Positions 43,789-53,118 of a stretch of DNA of 64,000 bases are shown one piece after another (the first letter of the stretch is position 1; each line of letters begins with the position of its first letter). The translations under genes were made by a program, and so were the position numbers. The DNA comes from Bog-532 sp965277615 (lineage in GTDB: Bacteria; Actinomycetota; Actinomycetes; Streptosporangiales; Streptosporangiaceae). The stretch covers positions 62,001 through 126,000 of the forward strand of contig CBDIDG010000004.1 in NCBI GenBank assembly GCA_965277615.1, read 5' to 3'. The notes below the pieces were generated by a model that saw only the letters and a list, made by a program, of their open reading frames with translations, made no database searches and was not told the DNA's origin.

Positions 43789-45003
43789 ATGAACCTGCGG
43801 GAAATTCGTCAGCTGATCCAGCTGGAGCCGGTCGAGCTCGACACTGTGAAGCGGCGGCTTAACCATTGTCATGATCTTGGCGACCTGCGGCGGAGTGCCC
43901 GGCGGCTGATCCCACGGCCGGTCTTTGACTACGTGGACGGAGCGGCGGACGAGGAGATCAGCCTGGCCGCCAACACCGCGGCGTTCCGGCGCTGGAAGTT
44001 CCGGCCCCGCGAGCTGGTCGACGTGGCCCAGGTGGACACCAGCACGCAGATTCTGGGGCGGCCCGCGTCGCTCCCGCTCGGCCTGGCGCCCACCGGTTCG
44101 ACCCGGATGATGCACCCGGACGGAGAGCCGGCCGTGGCCCGGGCCGCGGGGCGCCGGAACCTGCCGTACACGCTGTCGACCATGGGTAACACCTCGATCA
44201 AGGACCTGGCCACGGCGGCGCACGCGGCGGGCCAGGATGAGATCTGGTTCCAGCTGTACGTCGTCAAGGACATGGCGAAGACGCGGGACATGGTGCAGCA
44301 GGCCGCGGACAGCGGGTACCGGGTGCTGGCCCTGGCGGTGGACACCACGGTGAGCGGCTACCGCGTCCGCGACGAGCGGAACGGGCTGATCACGCCGCCC
44401 GCGCTGACCATGGGCACCATGGCCGGTATTGCCGCCCGACCCGCGTACTGGGCCCGGATGCTGCGCAGCCCGGCCATCACGTTCGCGAACTTCCCGCCCG
44501 GCAGCGGGGGGCGGACCGTGGCCGAGAGCATCGGCAAGTTCAGTGCCAGCATCAACTGGGACTACCTGGCCGAACTCCGGGCCAGCTGGCCGGGCCAGCT
44601 GCTGGTTAAGGGCCCGCTGGGGGCGGCCGACGCCCGGCGCGCGATCGAGGCCGGCGCGGACGGCGTCCAGCTGTCCAACCACGGTGGCCGCCAGCTCGAC
44701 CGCACGGTGGCGCCGATCGACCTGGTGGCCGAGGTGCGGGAGGCGGTGGGGCCCGGGCCCGCGGTGCTGGTCGATTCCGGCATCCGGCACGGCGCCGACC
44801 TGGCCGTCGCGGTCGCCTTGGGCGCGGACGCGGGCCTGATCGGCCGGGCCTACCTGTACGGCCTGATGGCCGGGGGCGAGCCGGGCGTGGACCGGGTCCT
44901 GGAGCTGTTCGCGGCCCAGTTCCAGCGGACCATGCAGCTGCTCGGGGTCACCTCCGTGGCCGAACTCCGCAAGGAAGGGCCCAACCTGCTCACTCGGGGC
45001 TGA
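43789..45003 (+). CDS. FMN-dependent alpha-hydroxy-acid oxidase/dehydrogenase
   Basis: 404 aa, ATG behind GGTAGGAAG. TIM-barrel flavoenzyme of the lactate/glycolate/mandelate group: RPVFDYVDGAADEE, PLGLAPTG, the FMN-site Lys in LLVKG and the catalytic His-Arg block QLSNHGGRQLD, then VLVDSGIRHGADLAVAVALGA. It oxidises an L-2-hydroxyacid to the oxoacid. The acceptor (O2, quinone or mycofactocin) is not visible. The gene ends next to the minisatellite region. Confidence 0.9.
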   Translation: MNLREIRQLIQLEPVELDTVKRRLNHCHDLGDLRRSARRLIPRPVFDYVDGAADEEISLAANTAAFRRWKFRPRELVDVAQVDTSTQILGRPASLPLGLAPTGSTRMMHPDGEPAVARAAGRRNLPYTLSTMGNTSIKDLATAAHAAGQDEIWFQLYVVKDMAKTRDMVQQAADSGYRVLALAVDTTVSGYRVRDERNGLITPPALTMGTMAGIAARPAYWARMLRSPAITFANFPPGSGGRTVAESIGKFSASINWDYLAELRASWPGQLLVKGPLGAADARRAIEAGADGVQLSNHGGRQLDRTVAPIDLVAEVREAVGPGPAVLVDSGIRHGADLAVAVALGADAGLIGRAYLYGLMAGGEPGVDRVLELFAAQFQRTMQLLGVTSVAELRKEGPNLLTRG

Positions 45004-45024
45004 GGGGCGCGGGGCTCGAGGGGT

Positions 45025-45186
45025 TGGCGGGTCCGAGGAGTTGGCGGGGCCCGCGGGGCTGGCGGGACCCGCGGGGCTGGCGGGACCCGCGGGGCTGGCA
45101 GGTCTGGCGGGACCCGCGGGGCTGGCAGGGCTGGCAGGGTCCGCGGGGCTGGCGGGACCCGCGGGACTGGCTGGGCCCCAGGAGCT
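45025..45186. repeat. 18-bp GC-rich tandem array with 9-bp half units
   Basis: Unit GGCGGGACCCGCGGGGCT begins at 45043, 45061, 45079, 45106, 45133 and 45151, with 9-bp half units (GGCAGGTCT, GGCAGGGCT) at 45097 and 45124 and degenerate units at both ends. Starts 22 bp after the oxidase stop. Confidence 0.9.
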
Positions 45187-45205
45187 GGCGGGCGGGGCGA
45201 CGAAA

Positions 45206-45253
45206 TAGCGTGTGCAAAAACTGTCGTCAGGGCAGCAGTTTTTGCACACGGTA
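45206..45253. repeat. Dispersed palindrome, copy 2
   Basis: Arms TAGCGTGTGCAAAAACTG (45206-45223) and CAGTTTTTGCACACGGTA (45236-45253) pair over 18 positions with one mismatch, loop TCGTCAGGGCAG. It is the reverse complement of copy 1 (30053-30099). It could act as a two-way transcription stop between the convergent genes. Confidence 0.92.
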
Positions 45254-45338
45254 GTGCGGGGACCCGGGCTGAGGGACACGGGAGGCCTGAGAGGTGTGTG
45301 AGGTGCGTTGGGATGGTGAGGCGGGGCGGGGTGGTAGG

Positions 45339-45960
45339 GCCAGGGCTCTTCGGGCGGAGGAAATCAGGGGCGCGTGGGACGGGCCGGGCTGGCGGGGCCG
45401 GGGCTCCTCGGGCGGAGGAAATCAGGGGCGCGTGGGACGGGCCGGGCTGGCGGGGCCGGGGCTCCTCGGGCGGAGGAAGTCAGGGGCGCGTGGGACGGGC
45501 CGGGCTGGCGGGGCCGGGGCTCCTCGGGCGGAGGAAGTCAGGGGCGCGTGGGACGGGCCGGGCTGGCGGGGCCGGGGCTCCTCGGGCGGAGGAAGTCAGG
45601 GGCGCGTGGGACGGGCCGGGCTGGCGGGGCCGGGGCTCCTCGGGCGGAGGAAATCAGGGGCGCGTGGGACGGGCCGGGCTGGCGGGGCCGGGGCTCCTCG
45701 GGCGGAGGAAATCAGGGGCGCGTGGGACGGGCCGGGCTGGCGGGGCCGGGGCTCCTCGGGCGGAGGAAGTCAGGGGCGCGTGGGACGGGCCGGGCTGGCG
45801 GGGCCGGGGCTCCTCGGGCGGAGGAAGTCAGGGGCGCGTGGGACGGGCCGGGCTGGCGGGGCCGGGGCTCCTCGGGCGGAGGAAGTCAGGGGCGCGTGGG
45901 ACGGGCCGGGCTGGCGGGGCCGGGGCTCCTCGGGCGGAGGAAGTCAGGGGCGCGTGGGGC
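45339..45960. repeat. 58-bp tandem array, about ten full copies
   Basis: Units begin (AARTCAGGGG) at 45361 and every 58 bp to 45941, ten complete copies plus partial ends. They are almost identical; the main variable base is the third (A or G). In order the units read A A G G G A A G G G G, a five-unit higher-order pattern. 58 is not a multiple of three, so it is not a coding repeat. Confidence 0.97.
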
Positions 45961-45986
45961 CGGGTGGGGTGGGAGTTTGTTAAAGA

Positions 45987-48900
45987 TCATGATGAACGGG
46001 GCGGGAGGGGAGGACGGGGTTTGGCCGGACGGGTGGCGGGGTCGGGCGCCGTGACCGGGGGGTGGGTGGCCAGGGCGTCCAGGGCGAGGCGGACGGCCGT
46101 GTCCAGTTGGGGGTCGCGGCCGGCGGCCCAGTCGTCGGGAGAGATGAACACCTCGACGTCGGGGTCGACGCCGTAGTTCTCGACGTTCCAGCCGTACTCG
46201 GTGAACCAGTAGGCGTAGCGCGGCACGGTCATCCGGGTGCCGTCGACCAGCAGGTGGCCGGGCATGCCGTCGATGCCGATCACGCCGCCCCAGGTGCGGG
46301 TGCCGACCACCGGGCCGAGGCCCAGGGTGCGGATGGCGGCGGTGACGATGTCGCCGTCGGAGCCGGCGAACTCGTCGGCCAGCGCGACCACCGGCCCGCG
46401 GGGCGCGTCCCCCGGATAGGTCTCCGGGAGCAGGCCGCGCGGCATGTTCCAGGCGACCACCCGGCGGGCCAGCTTCTCCACGATGAGCTGGGAAATGTGC
46501 CCGCCGCGGTTGCCGCGGGCGTCGAAGATCAGGCCGTCGCGCCGCATCTCGGAACGCAGGTCGCGGTGGAAGTGGGCCCAGCCTTCCCCCATCATGTCGG
46601 GGATGTGCAGGTAGCCGAGCCGGCCCTCGCTCAGCTCGCGGACCAGCTGGCGGCGGCCCGCCACCCAGTCCTGGTACCGGAACCGGCGATCATCGCGCAG
46701 CGGGATGACCACCACCCGCCGGTCCCGCTCCCCCGGCTTCCGTACGGTCAGCTCGACCGGCTGGCCGACCGACCCGGCCAGGCGCGGGGCCGGGCCGGCC
46801 ACCGGGTCCACCGGCTGCCCGTCCACCGCCACCAGCTCGTCTCCGGCGGCAACGGCCACCCCCGGCGCGGCCAGCGGGGACAGCGCCTTGGGGTCGGAGG
46901 ACTCCCCCGGCAGCACCCGGGTCACCCGCCACACCCCGTCGGCGTCCCGCTCCAGGTCGGCCCCGAGCTGGCCGATCGCCACCGCGCGGCCGCCCCGGCG
47001 ACCGCTGGAGCCGCCGGCCTGGGCCACGTAGGCGTGCGAGGTGGCCAGCTCACCGAAGACCTCCCACAGCAGGTCGGCGAAGTCGCTGGCCCCGCTGATC
47101 CGGTCCAGCAGCGGCCGGTACTGGGCCAGCACCGCGTCCCAGTCGACGCCGGCCATGTCCGGCGCCCAGAAGTCACGGCGCATCAGCCGCCCGGCCTCGT
47201 CGTAAGCGTGCCGCCACAACGCGGCCGGATCGGCCAGGAACCGGGCCCGGGACAGATCGATGGTCAGGTCGTCGTCGCTGTCGTCGCCCGAGTGTTTGCG
47301 CTCCGACGGCAGTACCCGCAGCGTGCCGTCGTCGCTGACCACCAGCCGGGTGCCGTCCCCGCTGACCTCGAACCAGTCCAGCTCGTCCACCAGCGTGGTG
47401 CACTTACGCCGGACCAGGTCATAGCGTTGCAGCGCAGACTGTGGCTCGTCGTCGTAGGGGTCGGCCGCGCTCTCGCCGAGGGTGCCGTAGACCGGGTCGC
47501 GCAGCCAGGCCAGCCCGCCCTTGACCGCGGCCAGGGAGGAGTACCGGCCCTCGCTGACCGGCACCCGGATCACGCGGGACGCGAGCCCGTCGGTGTCCAG
47601 CGTGAGCGGGAAGTTCTGGACGAGGTCGGGATCCTCCGGCCCGCTGGCCCGCGGGTCGGCCGGGCGTCCCTGCGGCAGCGGCCCGAACGGGGACGGCGTG
47701 CTGGCCGCCAGCGTGACCAGGTAGGGGCGGCTGCCGAACGGGAACGACAGGTCGAAGAAGTGCGCGTCGTAGACCGGGTCGAAGTCGCGCCGGGACAGGA
47801 AGGCCAGGTAGAGGCCATCCAGGGTGAACACCGGGTCGGTGTCGGTGAACCGGCCGTCGGTGACGTCGTAGACCGCGGCGTCGCGGCGCCGGGCGATCCG
47901 GATCCGGCGCAGCGGCTGCGGCCCGGGCTGGGACCAGGCCAGCCAGGCCGAATCCGGCGACCAGGCCAGGCCGCGGCAGGTCCCGTCGTCGGCGGCGGCC
48001 AGCTCGGTCACCTCGCCCGACGGGACCTCGACCAGGAACAGCCGGCCGTCGCTGGCTGCGGCCGCGACCGCGCCACCGTCCGGGGCCGCGGCCAGGCCGA
48101 CCACGCTGCCCAGCTGGCCGTCGGCCACCCGGGCCGGCTGCGGGGCCTCCGGGGAGAGCACGAATTCCAGTGCGTCCTGGCCGGATATGTCGGTGATCCA
48201 GGCGGCACCGCCGGCCGCGCCCAGCACCACCGGCCGCCGGGCCCGCGCGTCCGGCTGGACCGACAGCGCCCGGGCCGGGCCGTCCCGGTGGGTGAGCCAG
48301 TGCACGGTGCCGCGGACCTCGACCACGCTGGCCTGCCCGGTCTGGTCGCAGCTGAGGCCGCCCAGGTGGTCACGGGCCGAGATCAGCCGGGGCACCCGGG
48401 CCGTGGACGGCGAGCCGATGGTCAGCTCCAGCGGGTGGGGCTGCGCGTCCAGGTCGTCCAGGATCCAGATCTCGCCGCCCACGTGGTAGACGATGCGACC
48501 GCCGTCGCTGCTGGGGTTGCGGGCATACCAGCCGTCGTGGTCGGTGTGACGGCGCAGCCCGGTGCCGTCCAGCGCGCACGAGTAGAGGTTGCCGGTGCCT
48601 TCGTGGTCGGACAGGAACACCAGCCGGCCCCCGGCCAGCATGGGGCTGCTGACCTGGCCGCCCAGGCCGGCTAGCACGCGGGTGAAGGCCGGGTCGCCGT
48701 TGGCCTTGACCCAGAGCCGGCCCGAGGTGCCGCCGCGGTACCGCTTCCAGTGGGCGGGCTCGTGCTGCGAGCTGGTCAGCAGCGCGGTGGCGTCCTTGCG
48801 GACCGCGATGTCGCTGGCCGGGCCCAGCGCCAGGCGGCCGGGAGGCGCGCCGGTCACCGGGATGACGTGGGCCCAGGTGGCGAACGCGGCGGGCTGCCCG

Positions 48901-49220
48901 GCCGCGCTGACCGCGAGGATCTCGCCGTCGGTGTTCCAGCCGGTCACGCGGGTCCGGCGGTCTCCCCACCAGGTCAGGCGGCGGTAGCCGGTGCCGTCCA
49001 GGCCGGCCACGTAGACCTCGCTGGCCTGGTCGCGGCTGGTGGTCCAGGCCACGTAGCGGCCGTCTGGGGAGAGCCGGGGATAGCTGACGGCGGCGCCTTC
49101 CGCGGATAGCCGCCAGGCCTGGCCGCCGGCCGCCGGGGCCAGCCACACATCATCGTCGGCCACAAAGGTGAGGAGCTCGTCGTTCAGATGCGGGTAGCGC
49201 AGATAACCGGCAGACGTCAC
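45987..49220 (-). CDS. Tricorn protease homologue
   Basis: 1077 aa from a GTG. Order: N-terminal six- and seven-bladed beta-propellers (about 1-640, with WDG/SPDGRYVAW-type strands), a helical C1 domain with the catalytic His729 (ATSHAYV), a PDZ domain (about 770-840) and the C2 domain with the nucleophile Ser954 (EFAGSDGDIV) and Glu1023 (GVDPDVEV). It is a large cytosolic, self-compartmentalising peptidase that trims peptides released by the proteasome. No signal peptide. The gene is monocistronic, with its 3' end beside the 58-bp array. Confidence 0.92.
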   Translation of the reverse strand: MTSAGYLRYPHLNDELLTFVADDDVWLAPAAGGQAWRLSAEGAAVSYPRLSPDGRYVAWTTSRDQASEVYVAGLDGTGYRRLTWWGDRRTRVTGWNTDGEILAVSAAGQPAAFATWAHVIPVTGAPPGRLALGPASDIAVRKDATALLTSSQHEPAHWKRYRGGTSGRLWVKANGDPAFTRVLAGLGGQVSSPMLAGGRLVFLSDHEGTGNLYSCALDGTGLRRHTDHDGWYARNPSSDGGRIVYHVGGEIWILDDLDAQPHPLELTIGSPSTARVPRLISARDHLGGLSCDQTGQASVVEVRGTVHWLTHRDGPARALSVQPDARARRPVVLGAAGGAAWITDISGQDALEFVLSPEAPQPARVADGQLGSVVGLAAAPDGGAVAAAASDGRLFLVEVPSGEVTELAAADDGTCRGLAWSPDSAWLAWSQPGPQPLRRIRIARRRDAAVYDVTDGRFTDTDPVFTLDGLYLAFLSRRDFDPVYDAHFFDLSFPFGSRPYLVTLAASTPSPFGPLPQGRPADPRASGPEDPDLVQNFPLTLDTDGLASRVIRVPVSEGRYSSLAAVKGGLAWLRDPVYGTLGESAADPYDDEPQSALQRYDLVRRKCTTLVDELDWFEVSGDGTRLVVSDDGTLRVLPSERKHSGDDSDDDLTIDLSRARFLADPAALWRHAYDEAGRLMRRDFWAPDMAGVDWDAVLAQYRPLLDRISGASDFADLLWEVFGELATSHAYVAQAGGSSGRRGGRAVAIGQLGADLERDADGVWRVTRVLPGESSDPKALSPLAAPGVAVAAGDELVAVDGQPVDPVAGPAPRLAGSVGQPVELTVRKPGERDRRVVVIPLRDDRRFRYQDWVAGRRQLVRELSEGRLGYLHIPDMMGEGWAHFHRDLRSEMRRDGLIFDARGNRGGHISQLIVEKLARRVVAWNMPRGLLPETYPGDAPRGPVVALADEFAGSDGDIVTAAIRTLGLGPVVGTRTWGGVIGIDGMPGHLLVDGTRMTVPRYAYWFTEYGWNVENYGVDPDVEVFISPDDWAAGRDPQLDTAVRLALDALATHPPVTAPDPATRPAKPRPPLPPRSS

Positions 49221-49245
49221 CAGGTCATGTTAAAGGCCGACCTGG

Positions 49246-49884
49246 TCACAGCCAGCCGCGTTCTTCGGCGATGTGCAGCGCCTCGGTGCGGTTGCGGGCC
49301 CCGGTCTTCTGGATGCAGGCCGACAGGTAGTTGCGGACCGTGCCCTCGGACAGGTAGAGCTTCCCGGCGATCTCAGAGATGAGCGAGCCGTCGGCCGAGG
49401 CCGCGAGCACGTCGCACTCGCGCGGGGTCAGCGGGTTGATGCCCTCGGCCAGGGCGGCCGCGGCCAGGTCCGGGTCGATGACCCGCTCCCCGGCCAGCGC
49501 CTTGCGCACCGCGGTGGCCAGCCGGTCCGGCGGTGAGTCCTTGACGATGAACGCGGACACCCCGGACTGCATCGCCCGGCGCAGAAATCCGGGGCGGCCG
49601 AACGTGGTCAGGATCACGATCTTGACGCCGGGCTGAGCCTGGTGCAGCGCCCCGGCCGCGGCCAGGCCGTCCATGCCCGGCATCTCGATGTCCAGCAAAG
49701 CCACGTCGACCTGGTGCTCGGCCGCGGCCTTGACCACCTCGTCGCCTCGGCCGACCTGGGCCACGACCTCCATGTCCGGCTCGAACGACAGCAGCGCCGC
49801 CAGCGCCTGGCGGATCAGCGCCTGGTCGTCAGCGAGCAGGAGGCGGATGGGCCGGGTCTCGCCGGGAGTCTCGCTCGTGGTCAC
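49246..49884 (-). CDS. LuxR/NarL-family response regulator
   Basis: 212 aa from a GTG overlapping the kinase stop (GTGA). The receiver domain (15-130) has Asp19/Asp20 and phosphoacceptor Asp65 (VALLDIEMPGMDG). The C-terminal LuxR HTH is PLTPRECDVLAASADGSLISEIAGKLYLSEGTVRNYLS. It forms a pair with the upstream histidine kinase and probably controls the ABC-2 exporter that follows further upstream. DesR-like architecture. Confidence 0.93.
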   Translation of the reverse strand: MTTSETPGETRPIRLLLADDQALIRQALAALLSFEPDMEVVAQVGRGDEVVKAAAEHQVDVALLDIEMPGMDGLAAAGALHQAQPGVKIVILTTFGRPGFLRRAMQSGVSAFIVKDSPPDRLATAVRKALAGERVIDPDLAAAALAEGINPLTPRECDVLAASADGSLISEIAGKLYLSEGTVRNYLSACIQKTGARNRTEALHIAEERGWL

Positions 49885-51197
49885 GACCGAACGCTAGCGC
49901 CGATGGCCTGTCCGGCGGGCGTTATGGGCGCCGTTTCCGCTGGCCCGACCGGGGCCATGGGCACCGTGGCCACCAGCCGGAAGCCGTGGCCGTCCCGGCC
50001 CGGGCCGGCCGAGAACCGGCCGCCGACCGCGGACAGCCGCTCGGACATGTTGTGCAGCCCGCTGCCGCTTCCTTCGGTCACGCCCGCGCCGCCGGCGGGG
50101 CCGCTGCCGAGCAGGCCGTGGCCGTCGTCGGTGATCTCCAGGGCCAGCTCACCCCGGCGTTCACGGCGTTCGGTGAGCCGGATCCGGCAGTTCTGGGCGC
50201 CCGAGTGCCGGATCACGTTGGTGACGGCCTCGCGCAGGCACCAGGCCAGCGCGGCCTCGGCGTCCGGGTCGATCGTCCCGGACCGGGTCATCAGGGCCGG
50301 GTCGTCGTCCAGCTGGATGCCGGCCGCCTCCAGCGAGGTGCGGGCGGTGATGATCTCCACCGCCAGCGTCGGGCGCCGGTACCCGCTGACCGCCTCCCGG
50401 ATGTCCTGCAGGGTCTGGCGGCTGACCCGGCCGATGTCGCCCAGCTCGGCGGCCACCGCGTCGACTTCGGGTGAGGCAGGCAGCCGGGCCAGCCGCTTGA
50501 TGGCCAGCTCGGACTTGAGCGTGATCAGCGACAGCGACTGACCGGTCAGGTCGTGCATGTCGCGGGCCAGCCGCAGCCGCTCCTCGTTGGCGGCCAGCTT
50601 GGCCACGGCGCCACGAGCCTGCCGTAGCTGCTGGTTCAGCACGATCTGCATCTTGAAGCCGATCATGGCGAAGCCGATCAGCGCTACCGGCAGCAGCTCG
50701 GCCCACAGGTTGGCGGACGTGGTGTGCACGATCTCCGACAGCACCACGTATCCGACCGTGCAGGCGCCCACCGCGAGCATGGCCCGGCGCCGGTCCCAGA
50801 TGATGAAGCCCGCGGCCGCGGACACGTAGATGAAGATCGACGTCCACTCCGCGCCGTAGATCAGGCTGATGGCCACGGCCAGCCCGGCCAGTACACCCAG
50901 CATGACCCGGCCACGGGCCAGGTTCTGCCACCGGGTCCCGAGGAGGAAGACGTAGATCACGCAGAACGCCGCGACCAGCGCGATCGCGCCGGCCTGGTAC
51001 AGCGCGCTGTGGGGGTGCTTGGAGTCGAACAGGTCGGCCAGCGGCTGGATCAGGTAGATCAGCCAGATCCCGGAGAAGAACCAGCGCAGGACCACCCCGA
51101 CCTTGCCGCCGGCCAGCTTGGCGTCCTCGGCCGAGGACAGGCCGATACGATCCTCGACGTCCGCGTACGGCCCGGCGCACTCTTCTGCTGCCGCCAT
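49881..51197 (-). CDS. Sensor histidine kinase (HisKA_3, DesK-like)
   Basis: 438 aa from the ATG at 51197, preceded by GAGGAGG; an ATG ten codons upstream lacks such a site. About five to six membrane helices occupy residues 35-185, so sensing is in the membrane. His215 in ARDMHDLTGQSLSLI is the phosphorylation site, and the HATPase domain shows AVTNVIRHSGAQNC and DDGHGLLGSG. 4-nt overlap with the response-regulator gene. Confidence 0.92.
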   Translation of the reverse strand: MAAAEECAGPYADVEDRIGLSSAEDAKLAGGKVGVVLRWFFSGIWLIYLIQPLADLFDSKHPHSALYQAGAIALVAAFCVIYVFLLGTRWQNLARGRVMLGVLAGLAVAISLIYGAEWTSIFIYVSAAAGFIIWDRRRAMLAVGACTVGYVVLSEIVHTTSANLWAELLPVALIGFAMIGFKMQIVLNQQLRQARGAVAKLAANEERLRLARDMHDLTGQSLSLITLKSELAIKRLARLPASPEVDAVAAELGDIGRVSRQTLQDIREAVSGYRRPTLAVEIITARTSLEAAGIQLDDDPALMTRSGTIDPDAEAALAWCLREAVTNVIRHSGAQNCRIRLTERRERRGELALEITDDGHGLLGSGPAGGAGVTEGSGSGLHNMSERLSAVGGRFSAGPGRDGHGFRLVATVPMAPVGPAETAPITPAGQAIGASVRS

Positions 51198-51320
51198 GAT
51201 CGCCGCCTCCTCGCTTGCTCTTCTCATGCTGTCATGCCCCCGTCATACCCGGCGGAACGGCGGGGCCCCCGTGGACCCGCCGCTCCGCCGGTCCCCCGGC
51301 CCCCCGGCTCATCGCGGTGG

Positions 51321-52052
51321 TCAGATCGTCTCGGACATGGCCCGGACCGACATGACGGCCAGGGCCAGGAAGGCGGCGAACCAGGCCGCGATCACCACGA
51401 AGGCGGTCATCGGGATGGACTGGCCGGAGATGATGTCGGTGCCGATCCGGGTGATCTGATACGTCGGGAAGTACTTGCCGACGGTGGCCAGGAAGCCGCT
51501 GAGCGCGAACCACAGGCCGCCGAGGACCGACATCACCAGGTAGACGATCATGGCGATCGGCTGCACGGTGTCCGGCGCGTACCGGTAACCGATGGCAATG
51601 GCCAGGGCGGTGAAGATCAGCGAGCCGATCCAGATGACCCCGAAGATGGCGAACCACTTCCACAGCTCCAGGTGCACGCCGCCGTAGAACCGGCCCAGCA
51701 GCAGCACGATGACCACGCTGGGAATGGTGACAGCCATCGAGGCGACGATCTTGCCGACCACGTAAGCGTTGGCGGGCAGCGGGGTGAGCCGCAGCTGGCG
51801 GACCCAGCCGTCCTTGCGTTCCTGGGCGATACGCTGGGCGTTGCCGGTCAGCGCGCCGCTGAAGGCGCCGATCGAGGCCATGGCGATCATGTAGTAGGCC
51901 GGGTAGCCGACACCGTAGGCGGTCACGTGCTTCACCGACGGCGCAATGGCCAGGTACAGGATCACCGGCAGGGCGATGGTGAAGATCGCGTAGCGCTTGT
52001 TGTGCCGCAGGCGCATGACCTCGGCGCGGCCCAGGGCCATGGTGTTCGTCAT
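51321..52052 (-). CDS. ABC-2 type exporter permease
   Basis: 243 aa. Six membrane helices (YAIFTIALPVILYLAIAPSV, MIAMASIGAFSGALTGN, IVASMAVTIPSVVIVLLLG and others), with the ABC-2 signature RIAQERKDGWVRQLRLTPLPANAYVVGKI. Its ATG overlaps the ATPase stop by 4 nt. It exports a drug, lipid or peptide; substrate unknown. Followed by the kinase/regulator pair 123 nt downstream. Confidence 0.88.
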   Translation of the reverse strand: MTNTMALGRAEVMRLRHNKRYAIFTIALPVILYLAIAPSVKHVTAYGVGYPAYYMIAMASIGAFSGALTGNAQRIAQERKDGWVRQLRLTPLPANAYVVGKIVASMAVTIPSVVIVLLLGRFYGGVHLELWKWFAIFGVIWIGSLIFTALAIAIGYRYAPDTVQPIAMIVYLVMSVLGGLWFALSGFLATVGKYFPTYQITRIGTDIISGQSIPMTAFVVIAAWFAAFLALAVMSVRAMSETI

Positions 52053-53020
52053 CGGAGGGTCCCCTCAGCGTGCGCGAAGGCCGTGTCGGCCGCTTCGCCG
52101 TTGTTCTTGTCGTCTTCGGCGGTGATGGCCAGGAATGCCTGCTCCAGGCCCAGGCTGCTCACCTCGAGGTCGCGCGGCCGGTAGCCCGCGTCCAGCACCG
52201 CGTACAGCGTGCGGTCGGAGTCCGACGACTGGATCTGCACCAGGTCGTGCCGGACCTCCACGTTGACCAGGGCGGGTAGGCCGAGCAGGAACGGCTCGTC
52301 GACCTGGTCCAGGTGGAACGAGATGCGCTTGGCCCCGGCCCGGGCCTTGATCTCGCTCGGCGTGCCGTCGGCCAGCAGCCGGCCCTTGTTCATGACGAGG
52401 ATCCGGTCGGCGGCCTGGTCGGCCTCTTCCAGGTAGTGGGTGGCGAACAGCAGGGTCTTGCCCTCGGCCACCTCGACCTTCATGTTGTCCCAGAAGGTCC
52501 GCCGGGTCTCCACGTCCATGGCCGTGGTCGGCTCGTCCAGCACGATCAGGTCGCAGTCGCCCACGATGGCCAGCGCGAACCGGACCCGCTGGGTCTGGCC
52601 GCCGGACAGCTTGTCCACCCGCTGGTTGGCGAACTCGGCGATGCCGGCCCGCCGGAGCGTCTGCTCGACCGGCTCGGGCCGGGGGTGAAAGCTGGTGACC
52701 AGGGTGACCAGCTCCCGCACCGTCACTTCCGGCATCAGCCCGCCGGACTGCAGCATCGCGCCGACCCGGCCGTTCTTGATCGCGTGGTACGGGTCCGACC
52801 CGAACATCGCGATCCGGCCTCTGGTCGGCTTGCGCAAGTTGAGCAGCATGTCCAGCGAGGTGGACTTGCCGGCCCCGTTCGGGCCGAGGAAGGCGACCGT
52901 CTCGCCGGGCCGCAGCTCCATCGTCAGCCCGTCTACCGCCCGGACCTTCCCGTAGGTCTTGCGGACGTTCTCGAAGGAGACCACCGGGGTGCCCGTGGCC
53001 CCCATCAGTCCGTGAGTCAT
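52049..53020 (-). CDS. ABC exporter ATP-binding protein
   Basis: 323 aa. Walker A GPNGAGKST, Q-loop MLQSGGLMPEVTV, signature LSGGQTQRVRFALAI, Walker B LIVLDEP and switch His in FATHYLEE. The C-terminal ~90 residues (from KRISFHLDQVD) are the DrrA-type extension. It partners the ABC-2 permease. First gene of the exporter/two-component operon, with a palindrome upstream at 53119-53144. Confidence 0.92.
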   Translation of the reverse strand: MTHGLMGATGTPVVSFENVRKTYGKVRAVDGLTMELRPGETVAFLGPNGAGKSTSLDMLLNLRKPTRGRIAMFGSDPYHAIKNGRVGAMLQSGGLMPEVTVRELVTLVTSFHPRPEPVEQTLRRAGIAEFANQRVDKLSGGQTQRVRFALAIVGDCDLIVLDEPTTAMDVETRRTFWDNMKVEVAEGKTLLFATHYLEEADQAADRILVMNKGRLLADGTPSEIKARAGAKRISFHLDQVDEPFLLGLPALVNVEVRHDLVQIQSSDSDRTLYAVLDAGYRPRDLEVSSLGLEQAFLAITAEDDKNNGEAADTAFAHAEGTLR

Positions 53021-53118
53021 CGTGTTCCCTTCCGCGTCGGCACCCGCCGGCCCCTGTCTGGCGGGTATCTCTATTCCACTCAGCGGAGGGCCGGCGCGGC
53101 AGTGCCGTGCATCCCGAG

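Larger units (their letters stand above)
45004..45986. other. 983-bp convergent intergenic region made of tandem repeats
   Basis: Lies between the 3' ends of the hydroxy-acid oxidase (+) and the tricorn protease (-). No gene is supported: the long frames here are open in all three phases because the repeats contain no stops. Contents are an 18-bp array, the second palindrome copy and a 58-bp array, annotated separately. Confidence 0.85.

Noticed and set aside
43717..45279. 520-residue minus-strand frame opposite the hydroxy-acid oxidase
   Set aside because: It is antisense to a clear FMN oxidase gene and begins inside palindrome copy 2 and the 18-bp array; composition is low-complexity.
45339..45960. 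Possible CRISPR array
   Set aside because: Units are contiguous and near-identical with no variable spacers, and no cas genes are present.
45294..46176. Long repetitive + strand reading frames of Gly/Arg-rich proteins (over 220 residues) in the 58-bp array
   Set aside because: The period is not a multiple of three and the array is open in all three frames simply because the unit lacks stops; the frames also run into the 3' end of the tricorn gene.
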